Of a DNA stretch of 21,368 nucleotides, positions 10,623-19,779 are shown piece after piece; position 1 is the stretch's first letter, and each line of letters begins with the position of its first letter. The translations under genes and the position numbers were made by a program. The DNA comes from Chromera velia (taxonomy: Eukaryota > Sar > Chromeraceae). The notes under the pieces were generated by a model that saw only the letters and a program-made list of their open reading frames with translations, ran no database searches and was not told the origin of the DNA. Where the stretch lies: the NCBI GenBank assembly GCA_018398765.1, contig JAHBMJ010002212.1, forward strand, positions 1 through 21,368, read 5' to 3'.

Positions 10623-12048
10623 CTACAAATCCTCTCTCTTGTCCCTCTGCTTTTCTGGATAATTGAACAACACCCGATCCCCCACAGAAAAAGTGCACAA
10701 AGAAGGGTCATTCTTTAACTCTTCTGCTAAAAAGAGGTCAAGCATTGCCTGAATGCTCGGGAAAACAACGGGGTGACTGTGTCGGCGTTCCGCAGGAGAA
10801 ATGTCCCCTCGACCCGGACGGCGGTTGTAGCGTTCGACAGCCAGTTGAACCACGTCAGGCCATGACTCAACGGGCAGTCCGTTGTCGTGGACGATCGCCC
10901 GCAGAATTATATCGACCTCCCTGTGGGTGCGCTCGAGGCGCCCGAGGGTCGCCGAGGGTCCGGTGCTAACCGACAGGGGCAACCGTGTGCCCAACTTCTA
11001 TCTGAGACAAGAAGTCTGCCCAGTCCCCCTAAAATTCCTTTCCCAAATCCGTGATGACCTCATTGGAATAGTACCCCACTGAGGTCGCTGCCCACCCTTT
11101 GTAGGCTTCACGAAGGGTGGCGGCACACCTGTCTGGCACAGCAATATAGTGCAGGTCGTCTTCCCACCAGGGCAACCAAAAGACGGTACAGTGTTTTTTG
11201 ATTTTTCCAGCGAAAGACAGTACGATTACGGTACAATGGCCCCCCAAGACCATCTTAAGAAAATCTATACACTTAAACTAAAGTCTCAAAGAAAAAAGAA
11301 TCAAAGCTCTAGAGAGTCTAATAATGTAAAATAATATAGAACTTATTCACATCCATGAAGTTTGAATAAAACAATTTACAAACTCTAGAGAGCCTAGTAA
11401 TTAAAATTGATACCAACAGGAATTAACATGACGATTTACACAAAAGAACATATTCAAAATTGTTCATATAGCTTCATGCATAGAAGTACAGTCTACTGTA
11501 CAGAGCAACGGTAACTCGGAGACAGCAGGTAAATTTGAGGCCTTCGGTTCAACAACTTCAACAACTTCAATCAATCAGTTAATCAATCAACGTCAATCAA
11601 AGATGTTTAGTCACTTGTGATTAGAATATATTTAATTATCCCTTGAAGTGATTGAATGTGATTGAATAAAGTGATTAATTAGCTAAAGTCTGATTCTTAC
11701 TAGTCTTTAATACCTTTGGTCATTCTAATGGTGTGTAGTTTTTTTTTTACGTTATAAAAACAAATGTTTTGAGAGTAGCCTAGAGGTTTGTGCACATCCA
11801 GTGCACTGCATACATGGCCCAGCCTATGTAGCCCCAGGCCGGGCCAGCCATGTACGCGCCGGTGCGGCCCACCGCTCCTACTAGCGGCCGCGGCCATCGG
11901 TACATACATTCGGAGCCGAATAGCCGATTGTACATGTTGCATCAAAAATCGGGTCTTCATGCATGAGTTTCAAACACAAGGTAAGATGTAAACTTAAAGT
12001 CATAGCAAGCATATTAAAAAAAAATAATAAAAATGAAAAATGTAGCCT

Positions 12049-12113
12049 GGGGGGCTCCACCCCCCGGACCCCCCTTTAATTAATTCAGGAATATATTCCT
12101 GAATATATTCCTG
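12049..12113. repeat. G6/C6 hairpin, 16-bp palindrome and 12-bp tandem repeat
   Basis: GGGGGG at 12049-12054 faces CCCCCC at 12060-12065 across a 5-nt loop. CAGGAATATATTCCTG at 12086-12101 is a perfect palindrome. Its second half, AATATATTCCTG, repeats immediately at 12102-12113. All lie inside the nested insertion. Confidence 0.8.
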
Positions 12114-12198
12114 ATTATATTACTTTTGAAGTGAGTAACTAGTAAATAAATATATTCCGTGATTAAACACCTTTGACGTCAATCGATCAGTTAGTTAG

Positions 12199-12453
12199 TC
12201 AGTCAGTCAGTGCCCTCTGTAGGACAGGGTAGACGGCACGATGACAGGAGGCCCAGTCTCTCTTCTGACACCTCCGCGAACAGTACCGGGTGTAGTAACA
12301 CCCAGCACACTTCTGCATGGAGGCAGACACACGGCCACAGACCCGGTCCGAGCATATTTTCCCGCCGCGACCAATAAAAAGACACGGCCCATTCGCGATC
12401 TCGATAAGGACAGGGATGGAGGGGACATCGAAGGAGCGTTTCATGCTGCTCAA
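12199..12453 (-). pseudogene. MYND-type zinc-finger gene fragment
   Basis: The minus strand encodes about 84 residues ending at a stop at 12199. The C-terminal half reads CSDRVC, then KCAGC, then YCSRRCQKRDW and CHRAVY. This matches the MYND pattern (paired Cys, CxxC, YCSxxCQxxDW, H, C). The first pair is spaced C-x4-C instead of C-x2-C, and the last His-x3-Cys is displaced with Tyr in place of Cys, so zinc binding is probably impaired. No second exon or start context is visible; upstream stops limit it to about 94 codons. MYND fingers bind proline-rich peptides in transcriptional and methyltransferase proteins. Its place inside the insertion suggests a captured host fragment, or a remnant of a gene carried by the inserted element. 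Confidence 0.65.
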
Positions 12454-13489
12454 GAAGGCTGCCCCTGCTTGTTTATTTTATGTTCTCTCCTTTCTTTTAA
12501 ACGTCCGACTGACCTTCAACATAGACAGGCTGCTAGTCTTTAGGTTGAACAATCATGATAAATGGTTTATATTATAATTCTAGTGTTTAGTTATGCTTAC
12601 ACAAATCGGATGCTATGTTAGCCTATGTAGACCTTTAAAAGCCTATAAATTATTGTTTTTAATATAGGTAGTATATTACAGTACGGTGTTTTTTCATTTT
12701 TTTAAAAAATCGTACAAGACGGCGAAATACTGCATGGTACAGTGTTTTTTGGATGCCTTGCTTCCCACTTTTCTTTCAGAGTGAGGTAATAGCATGCGTT
12801 AGGGCGGTCAGCCCTTCCGTACACTAGGTCAGCTTGCAGGCGCTGCCTGGGACCTGTGACCTTCAAGGGAGATGTGCAACCGTCAGAAACATTACGAGGT
12901 TTTACGTGTGCGCAGGTCCCCCCCTTAATGCATGACTGAAGGACACACTGCACAGCTCGTCATGAAATACCGTAAGAAGGGGCTTTGGGGTGCCTTTTTA
13001 GTGCCTGACGGAGGGAAATCCAGGTTTTTGTGACACGTGCATGCCCAATCTCAACGTGGTGGGCATGAATCAATTCATTGACCATCTCAAAACTGATGGC
13101 CTCCAACTCAGAGGCTGGAGTGGAGCGGCTGCCCTTTCACCGGGGGCGGCGCTTGCGCAGACGGCGCTTTCACTTCTTCTTTTCAGCAGTCACACCCTTG
13201 ATATGCAATGCGGGGCATGCTGTAGCTTCAGTCGTAGAAGCTGTGTGGCAGTATGAGCATGGCTGACCCAGTCTGATAAGGAGACGGGGGCTCACGACCA
13301 TCGTCAAGGGTGGTTGGCTGGAGACGACCGACTGAGCAGTCGGGAAGGGCCCGGCAGTCTGCGGCCGGGGCAGGTCTATATTCGGTTCAGCATGACTCGA
13401 GTCAGATGGGCAGGGAAGAGGTGTATAGCGTCCATTGTTCTCTGAGGGCACAACAAAGGATGAAGTTGGCGCTGAATATGAAGACGTCA

Positions 13490-14241
13490 TGGTGAGAGTA
13501 CGGAGCTCTATAGGTTTGAAGGTGGAGACGGTGTCATTCATGCGAAGCTCTGGGGGCTGAGACAACACAAGGAAGAACAAGTCGTTTGGGGAGCATTGGA
13601 AATGCAGAGAGGGGCGATGGCGAAAGGAAAGAATGTCCGTGGCATATTCAAATGATGCCTTGAGGGGAATCAATGCCGTATTTCTGATCAAAACCGGAGT
13701 GATCGCATTGATTTCCAGGATGTCTGCCTTGAAAGAGAGATCACCGGAGGGGCTTCGACATGGGATAATGGCCTTTAGCTCCACAGGCATCTGACCGTTG
13801 GTAGTTGAGGAGGTGGAAGGCCGGGACAAGCGGCGCTCGGTCCATGTGAGGCATTGTGAGCCCGTCCTCCTCCTTCCGCTTGCGCAGCCACCCACGAGTG
13901 CAGCAGGTGCGGCTGGCTCCAATGTCCAGAATCGTAAAGAATCCATGAAAAGCAAAGGAGAGGAGTATGGAATTCTGTGCGGCACGGAAAGCTGCCAAAG
14001 CACTCTCCACAGCTGCGCGGACATCTGCAGGGAGATCGTCTAAGACAGTGGAGATGCTGGAGGGGTCAGAGCAAGCATTTGGGGTGACCTCCTTAAGTTT
14101 TTGTAAAACAAGCAACGAGGAAAATGAGGAAGAGCAACCAAAGACGACAGTCTTGGTGCTGTTGTATGAGTAGATTTTTGGATAAACATTGCCTAGAGCA
14201 ATCGTAGTATCAAGAATTTTGTTAAGTGAGGCAACAGACAC
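13490..14241 (-). pseudogene. copia gag remnant and retropepsin-like protease, frameshifted
   Basis: From 14241 the minus strand reads about 100 residues with no recognisable gag motif, then FFTILDIGASRTCC. Its DIGAS (13912-13926) corresponds to the DTGAS/DSGA active-site motif of aspartic retropepsins. A frameshift near 13800 leads to FKADILEINAITPVLIRN, matching the C-terminal retropepsin strand region. Only about 490 bp separate the LTR from the protease motif, so most of gag, including a CCHC knuckle, seems deleted. A Cys/His-containing stretch (CSYCH) near 13220 has unclear meaning. Confidence 0.7.
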
Positions 14242-14388
14242 TGGCTAGCTAACCAGTGAGGAGACTCAGGAGAGGTCGTAGCGAGGGGAGGACGACGTTG
14301 ACTCTATCGTGTAGATGCCAAGAGTGCCCCACACGATCAAACGAAGAAGAGTCCTCTACCACTGCGTAGCAAGAAGTGGATCAAACCA

Positions 14389-14400
14389 CATCTGCTACCA
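14389..14400 (-). other. Primer-binding-site candidate
   Basis: Directly inside the 5' LTR the minus strand reads TGGTAGCAGATG. It matches 10 of 12 positions of the initiator-Met-tRNA primer site known from plant copia elements (TGGTATCAGAGC type). The match is from memory of the family; position and TGG start fit. Confidence 0.6.
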
Positions 14401-14649
14401 TGATGTAGACCACAGTGAAGCAGCATTCACGGGTCCGTTCTACTCACTCGTACGAGTATGCAAGAGGTTTGTTCATAGACTCTTCCACTCGATCAGCAGA
14501 CAAATTCAGACTGATTTGTTCTATTCGGGCATCTCTGAGTTCAATATGTTCAATCAGATCGGCAGGGCGCGGCAGAGCTTGCGTCGGGCGCTGTCGGCGT
14601 GGTGCATGCGCGGGCGGGGCCGCGGGTACACAAGTTATGGCATACAACA
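14401..14649 (-). repeat. 5' LTR of the copia element
   Basis: This 249-bp repeat pairs gap-free with 7893-8141 and has TG...CA ends. It mostly keeps C and G where the other LTR has T and A, so it is probably the less decayed copy. Confidence 0.92.
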
Positions 14650-14703
14650 TATAGTTTATACTAAACTAGTCTTAACATTCAATCCACTGGCACCTTTTTG
14701 CAT

Positions 14704-14965
14704 ATATAAAAGATACCACGAGGACAAAAAACGATTGCGATTGGTCATTGGCCCTAGCATTGGCCGCGCACGATGCCTATGCAAAGTATGATGTGCCGGG
14801 AACGAAGGTGCAGCAAACCTCCCTGCGTCAATTAACCGAGCTAGCACAAGCACCTCAACCAACGCAGATACATATTTTCAGCTGGATGCTGCTGGGGCAC
14901 AATGCGATGGCTACAAGGACTCAGATCAAGACTGCTTATACTGAGAACGCGGGGAAACGGTCTGC

Positions 14966-14966
<1 letters not shown>
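14704..14966 (+). CDS. Hypothetical short ORF, unrecognised
   Basis: An open frame reads through LALALAAHDAYAKYD, QTSLRQLTELAQ and IHIFSWMLLGHNAMATRTQ before it runs into the CT/GT microsatellite. Its composition is balanced and protein-like, unlike the surrounding repeats. There is no clear ATG start, no stop before the repeat and no family I can name. It could be an exon or a fragment of a gene broken near the retroelement insertion, or chance. Confidence 0.15.

Positions 14967-15040
<74 letters not shown>
14964..15040. repeat. Compound (CT)n(GT)n microsatellite
   Basis: About 20 CT units pass directly into about 16 GT units. The same CT-to-GT junction occurs at 17052-17098. Confidence 0.95.
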
Positions 15041-15045
<5 letters not shown>

Positions 15046-15620
15046 TGTTCGCACAAGAGGCTCCCGGGGGGGCTCCAGGAAGACAATCAGTTTTCATTCC
15101 GGCTGAGGAGAATAGAACTGTCGTTTGGTGGGTAGGTAGCCGGGCAGCTTTGAGGGACAGAATTAAGTTTGAAAGAAGGGGAAGAAGGAACGAGGCAGCT
15201 AGGAAAGACCCTTCACTCTGACAGGAAACGAAACTTACTCAGCAGAGTGGGGGAAGGCTGAAGAGGGACGGACATATGAAGAAAGAGTCAGCTTCGACAC
15301 ACTCATCTATTTGATAGGAACAAACAGCAAGAACACACACTTCATCGGACATAAATGTCTCTATAACGCGTTGAGGAGATGAGAACCAGAAGCAGGGAGA
15401 AAGAGAGACAGCGTTCTTTTTGCTCGGAAAGACAGAGGATTCTCGAGTCTTTCTTTTCTCTTCTTTTTTTCGATTCCTCCCTTTCCACGAGAGTGTCTCT
15501 CTTTGATCCTCTCCAACTTATCTCGCCTGTCACGTGTTTTCACGTCTCCTTCATCGTCTCCAGTCTAGAAGATGGTAGCGGATAAAGTCCGCCAAGTCCG
15601 AACAGCCAGCATCTAACACT

Positions 15621-15648
15621 CCCCCCCCCCCCGAGGGAGTCCCTCGGG
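15621..15648 (-). other. C12 run with 9-bp perfect hairpin in the 3' flank
   Basis: CCCGAGGGA (15630-15638) and TCCCTCGGG (15640-15648) are perfect inverted copies around one base, joined to a run of 12 C. On the minus strand it lies 17 nt after the proposed stop codon at 15665, inside the likely 3' UTR. It may be a 3'-end or stability element; function is inferred from position only. Confidence 0.5.
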
Positions 15649-15664
15649 AAAAACATATTTTTGT

Positions 15665-17052
15665 TTACATCAAAAATCGTCGCACTGCGCTGCAGATTGC
15701 TTGTTCAGCGTGAGAACAGCCGAACAGAAAGGGCACAAAAAACAGACAAGCACGCACACAGAGCAGCAAAGAGAAGAGAGCACGATGCGTAAGAGGGAAG
15801 AAGTCACGACGGGAGAAAGGGACGAGGAGGGACAATTTGGATCCGTGCCAAATGCATTGCACAAGAAAGCCTTTCAGTCAAACTTTCTAGATGTTCTTTC
15901 GTTCCCTTCCGGCGGGCAGACAGGTCGAGAAAACTTAATTCCGTTTGCATGGGGGGGGAAGGAACGTAGCAGTCTCGCCTCGCCTCGTCTTGTCTTGTTT
16001 TGTTCTGGGTCGGACCAGCACACAACCGGAGGGAGGGAGGGAGGGATGGAGGGACGGGGGGCGAGAGGGAGAATGAAAGAGGTCGAGCTGGACCTCTCTC
16101 TTCTTTCTCTCCCTCTGTCCTCCCTCGGTCGACTTACATCCATCCCCTTGACTGACGGCCTCCCTCCCCTCTCCCTAGAGCCCTCCCCCCCTCTTTCGAT
16201 CCATCGATCACTCGGGCGTGCCCCCCCGGTCCACCCGGCCCCCTCACTCCCCTCCCTTGGCTCACTCACTTCTTCCAGGGCACTCGGACCACCGCAGCGT
16301 AGTCGAGTCGTCCCATGCACATCACGGGAGAGCCCCCATCGTCTGCAGATCCCTCGCACACCCATCTGTTCAGCTTGCGATGCCACTTCAAGCAACCCTT
16401 CTTGCACCTAGGACAGGAAGGAAGGGCCCCCAAAACAGTCCCCTCAGCAACTCTCTCGAGCAGCTCTTCCCTCGACCCAGAGAGGGACATATGGTTCTTT
16501 GACAGACGCTCTTTTAGCTCGGTCACCGTCAGGGGAGGAGAGTGAGACTGCAGAGACGCGATGGCCCGACGGATCTCCCCGAGCCGCGACCCCGGCAGGG
16601 CCCCAGGAGGGTAGAAAGAGGCCGTGGGCACAATCGGCTTGGCCGTCTGGCCGCCGCCCTGTCCTGCGTGCTGCTGCTGCTGCTGATGTGCGTGGGGGGA
16701 GAGGACTTTCGTTCGCTTTGAGGCTTCAGTTGAGGGAGTGGGGAGCGTCCGTTTCTTGTCGGTAAAGACGGCAACAGAGGGGGGGCGCGTGGTGGCTGCA
16801 CAGAAAGTAGAGGAGAGAAGAGGTTGCAGGAATAGTAACTTTGAGATTGGACACTGAAAGTACTCAAATTTACATCGCAGTGAAGAAAACAGACGGAAGC
16901 GAGGTCGTATTTGTGCAACGAACAAGAACTTATCGGACAGTAGAGGGTGGTGTAAACACACACACACACACACACACATTCATTCATTCATTCATTCACC
17001 CCTCACACCGTCATTCATTTTCTCGTTGGTGCCTCTGTCACTGGACCGGCAG

Positions 17053-17093
<41 letters not shown>

Positions 17094-18855
17094 TGTGTCT
17101 GTCTGTCTTTCACTCTCTCTCTCATTCCGGTTTGCTTCGGTGGCTTCCTGATCTATCTCTTCTTTGTTTCCGATTCCCCCCTTTCCCGCACTCTTTTGAA
17201 TCGACAGGATCATGGTTCTTGTGGTCTTCTCTCTGACATGCTCGAGGTCTTCTGCCCCCCCTTTTTTCTTTCTGATTGAACAAGACCTTCCCATCCTCCT
17301 GTTACTCTAACACGAGACTAGACACTTTATCTGACTGAAGTCCGCACCGTCTGATTCAAATTTATGTCGATGAGAGTAAAGACTTTCGCCATTCTGACTG
17401 ACCTTCAGACTGTCTCATTGCAGTACCAATCGCTGGACCTCCAGTAGTACTCGGTTGCTGCTTGGAGCGAATCTTTTCGAGTAGTTTCGCTCTAGTCTGC
17501 TCCTTTTCCTTCTCTCTCTCCTTCGCGATTTCATTCTCCTTTTCCTTTTCTCGAGCGGCCCGTCTCTCCCTCTCACGTCGCTCCTTCTCCTCCATATACG
17601 CCTCTTTCTCCCTCTCCCTCTCACTCTTCCCCTCTGCAGGGCCGACAGAAGACACCGCACCCTCCCATGCATTCTCCTGCTGCTGGTGATTGTCCTTGTC
17701 GAGGGCTTCCCATGCCGCACCTATCTGCTTGAACGACTCTTCCTTCCTCTGCTCTCTCATCCGCTGCTCCTCAATGGAGTCAAACCCCGAGCTGAAGGGG
17801 CCGCTCGGGTTCTTCGCGTTCGGCTCTGCCAGGGGGGGGTCGTCGGCATGAGCCTCCCCTTTGCAGTGCCTCACCACCTGCTTGACCATCTCTCTATTTG
17901 CTGCAACAAGCAACCAGAAACTCAATCCTCCATCATGCAATACAGAAAAAAAAACGCGATTTATTGACACAAATCCGGCGCGGAGGAACCATCGAGAGCA
18001 AGACCCAAAAAACGGCTAAAAGACAGAGAGACAGCAAACATGCCTGCACGAACCAATCTATCAACCAAACGAAAGTTTGCTGGTTTCCTCTCTTTTCTTT
18101 TCCTCGCCTCTAGTTCCTCTCAACCAAACAAACAGCGAACAAGGGACGAGACCCACCAGACCAGACCAGACCGCCCCCTCATGCATGCACGAAGACATCC
18201 ACCCGACCGACCCTGGGAGAGTTCATGAAACCCCGAAAATCCTGAGGCGGCAGGCATGTTTTCGATGTACCACTGCTGCTTCTTTCGGAATCTGGGGAAG
18301 CAGTTTGGGTGGTACCTGCATGCATGCGTCAGATCGGACGTTAAGAAGGAACGAAGGAAGAAGGAATTAGATACATGCGGGTGCCTGTAGATGCGTTCGT
18401 GTGTTTACTCGCTTGCCGATTCCTTGCATGGTTGCGATACGAAATGTACTCGCGCACGCTTGCACACAGATATATGTGTGTGCACACATGCGTGGATATG
18501 CAAATGGGCATTGACACAACGCACATGAATACAATACCTAACTCCGATGTGAAAAGGAAGGAGTGACATCAAAAAATGAACTGGCAGCATAGAGGAAGTG
18601 AAGAGGAGCGGAGAGATCCAATGTGCACGAAGGCGAAGAGCGCACACACACGCAGGAACAGCAGGCCGGAAAGAAAACAATTTTTACAGGCAGGCAGACG
18701 GACAGTCAGGCAGACAGACTGTGTATGAATGTTTCATCACCCGCTCTTTCTCAAACATGAATACAGAGACAGGCAGGCAGAGTACATGTCCCTTTCTGCT
18801 TCCCTCTCTGCTTTTTTCACACACACAACAGACAAACACAATCAGAAAGACAAGC

Positions 18856-18894
<39 letters not shown>

Positions 18895-19364
18895 GAGGCG
18901 CCTAGGAAAGTGGACAAAGACAAGAGAGAAACGAAGACGGCAACGACAGATCGGGCTTCTGCGCTGATTGATCTACGTCTACACCAGCAGGGGCACGACT
19001 TCGAGAGAAAGGAAAAGTGAGACTGCATCCTTCGGCTGTGAATCATCCTTGCCGTTCTTTTTCTTTTCCTTTCCTGACTGACCAATGAGTTGCCAGGAGT
19101 GCGTGAAGGTTTCCAGTCACGGCCTCCTCCTCTGGAATGTCGGCCTTTGCTCCAATGCGCAGGGTGTCCTTCTCAATGGGAAATTCGCAAAAGCGACAAC
19201 CTGCAGTGTCATGTCAAATCACACGTAACGAAAGGCATCAATGTCGCAAGGAGCCACGGGACGAGTGACAAGGGAGAAGAGACGGCAAAATATGGAAGAG
19301 GAAGAAGAAAGCACTCACACGAACGACCGGACTTTGCCGGTTCACATTCAAATATGTAAGGCAT
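15665..19364 (-). CDS. PARP-type zinc finger / PADR1 protein without catalytic domain, 6 exons
   Basis: Minus-strand exons 19364-19319, 19200-19083, 18315-18212, 17900-17403, 16795-16270 and 15689-15665 join by GT-AG introns with all phases closing, giving 438 residues. The start is MPYIFECEPAKSGRS at ATG 19364. A PARP-type zinc finger has ligands C17, C20, H57 and C60 (EKDTLRIG, then THWYHPNC, split over three exons); its loop of 36 residues is longer than the usual 28-30. A Glu/Arg/Lys coiled coil spans about 180-235 and a Q5 run is at 293-297. The C-terminal PADR1/Zn3 module (327-431) has the helical part LTVTELKERL to REELLERVAEG, then LGALPSCPRC, with zinc ligands C383, C386, C402 and C415. 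In PARP1 these modules bind DNA breaks and relay activation, so a nuclear DNA-end-binding role is likely. No WGR, BRCT or ADP-ribosyltransferase domain follows. The last 25-nt exon is tentative; without it the protein stops at 16266-16268 (431 residues). Confidence 0.87.
16956..16998. repeat. (AC)n followed by (ATTC)n in intron 4 of the PARP-like gene
   Basis: About 11 AC units are followed directly by five ATTC units, within intron 16796-17402. Confidence 0.9.
17052..17110. repeat. (CT)n(GT)n(GTCT)n compound microsatellite
   Basis: CT units change to GT units and then to GTCT units, in intron 16796-17402 of the minus-strand gene. Confidence 0.92.
18855..18892. repeat. AGAC tetranucleotide repeat in intron 2 of the PARP-like gene
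   Basis: About nine AGAC units lie within the 767-nt intron 18316-19082. On the sense strand this reads as pyrimidine-rich GTCT. Confidence 0.92.
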
Positions 19365-19779
19365 CTGGATAAGATTTTCCCTTCTAATCGGATGTTAGGT
19401 GCACACAAGTGAAGGAGCAGGCGCGGCTTCTTCGAATGCAGCTCTGCTTTGCAACGAAAGTCAAAACAGAAAGATACGTGAAGATCAAGACCGAAGTGAA
19501 AGGTCGACACTCAGGCAGTATCCGTCCCAAGCAAGAAAGTTTCCGCTGTCCTCACCACTCCTCTCCCGTTGGACTGGAACTCATCTCGCTATGTCTCGCT
19601 AGTCCTACTATCTCCTACTGCACGTATTAGTACATGCAAGGCATGCACATCTCCTGTTATCAGTGTTATATCAGTGTTATGCTCCTGCAGGATTCTTATA
19701 GGATTCTTGCAGGTCATCGATCTCATGACTTTGAATTTCGATTGATCGAATTATATGATAAACGGCTTTTCTTTTTTTG
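19365..19779. other. 5' flank of the PARP-like gene
   Basis: I see no further exon. This region should hold the minus-strand promoter and 5' UTR, but I recognise no TATA box at a convincing distance. Short direct repeats occur near 19655-19680 (ATCAGTGTTAT twice) and near 19690-19712 (GGATTCTT twice). Confidence 0.4.

Larger units (their letters stand above)
11185..12751. mobile_element. Nested 1.55-kb AT-rich insertion in integrase, flanked by a 16-bp direct repeat
   Basis: GGTACAGTGTTTTTTG occurs at 11185-11200 and 12736-12751. Integrase sequence stops at one copy (after EKWEARHPKNT) and resumes at the other (before WLPWWEDDLHY). Removing one copy plus the intervening DNA brings the two halves together, with a one-base frame offset. 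This is the pattern of a target-site duplication. The length fits a retroposition-type or unusual DNA-transposon insertion; I see no poly(A) at either end and no convincing terminal inverted repeats, only GTACGATT inverted about 20 bp in from each end (11220-11227 and 12709-12716). The insert holds a MYND finger fragment, a G6/C6 hairpin and a 16-bp palindrome. Confidence 0.75.
10623..13075 (-). pseudogene. copia integrase, frameshifted and split by an insertion
   Basis: The minus strand begins with a zinc-binding module: HAHHVEIGH near 13040-13065, then CVLQSC and CIKGGTC near 12910-12945, with a stop before the first Cys. The core follows. First Asp is in RLQADLVYG (codon 12828-12830). After a 1551-bp insertion comes LPWWEDDLHYIAVPDR with the second Asp in VITDLGKEF (codon 11047-11049). 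The Glu is in GRLERTHREVD (codon 10932-10934), a D-E spacing of about 37 codons allowing for a frameshift. The tail has SPAERR and FSVGDRVLFNYP. Stops follow GKEF and TVAPVG, and the frame shifts before GRLERTH. The intact enzyme would insert element cDNA into the genome; this one cannot. Confidence 0.88.
7893..14649 (-). mobile_element. Degenerate Ty1/copia LTR retrotransposon (nested insertion included)
   Basis: Two 249-bp direct repeats (7893-8141 and 14401-14649) bound a region whose minus strand reads protease, integrase, reverse transcriptase, RNase H. Integrase before RT is the diagnostic Ty1/copia order. On the plus strand each LTR starts TGATGTAGACC and ends GGCATACAACA, an imperfect terminal inverted repeat (9/11). 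A PBS-like site directly abuts the 5' LTR, and a purine tract lies 5 nt from the 3' LTR. The flanks TATAT (7888-7892) and TATAG (14650-14654) may be a 5-bp target duplication with one change. The span is 6757 bp, or about 5.2 kb without the 1551-bp insertion in integrase. Every domain carries stops or frameshifts, so the copy is not autonomous. Confidence 0.93.
14650..15664. other. Spacer between the retroelement and the PARP-like gene
   Basis: No gene could be supported. It holds a TATATAAAAG box (14703-14712), an unrecognised plus-strand open frame (about 14704-14960), a (CT)n(GT)n microsatellite and the 3' flank of the minus-strand gene. Confidence 0.6.

Noticed and set aside
11201..12735. 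Classical terminal inverted repeats on the nested insertion
   Set aside because: Base-by-base comparison of the two ends gives little match beyond a shared octamer, so I do not call it a TIR element.
15701..16411. 236-residue plus-strand open frame
   Set aside because: It lies antisense to the PADR1 exon and runs through purine/pyrimidine-rich intron sequence. Its Ser/Pro/Gly-rich translation shows no domain, while the minus strand has clear zinc ligands.
18598..19020. 140-residue plus-strand open frame
   Set aside because: It covers the AGAC repeat inside an intron of the minus-strand gene and is repeat-driven.
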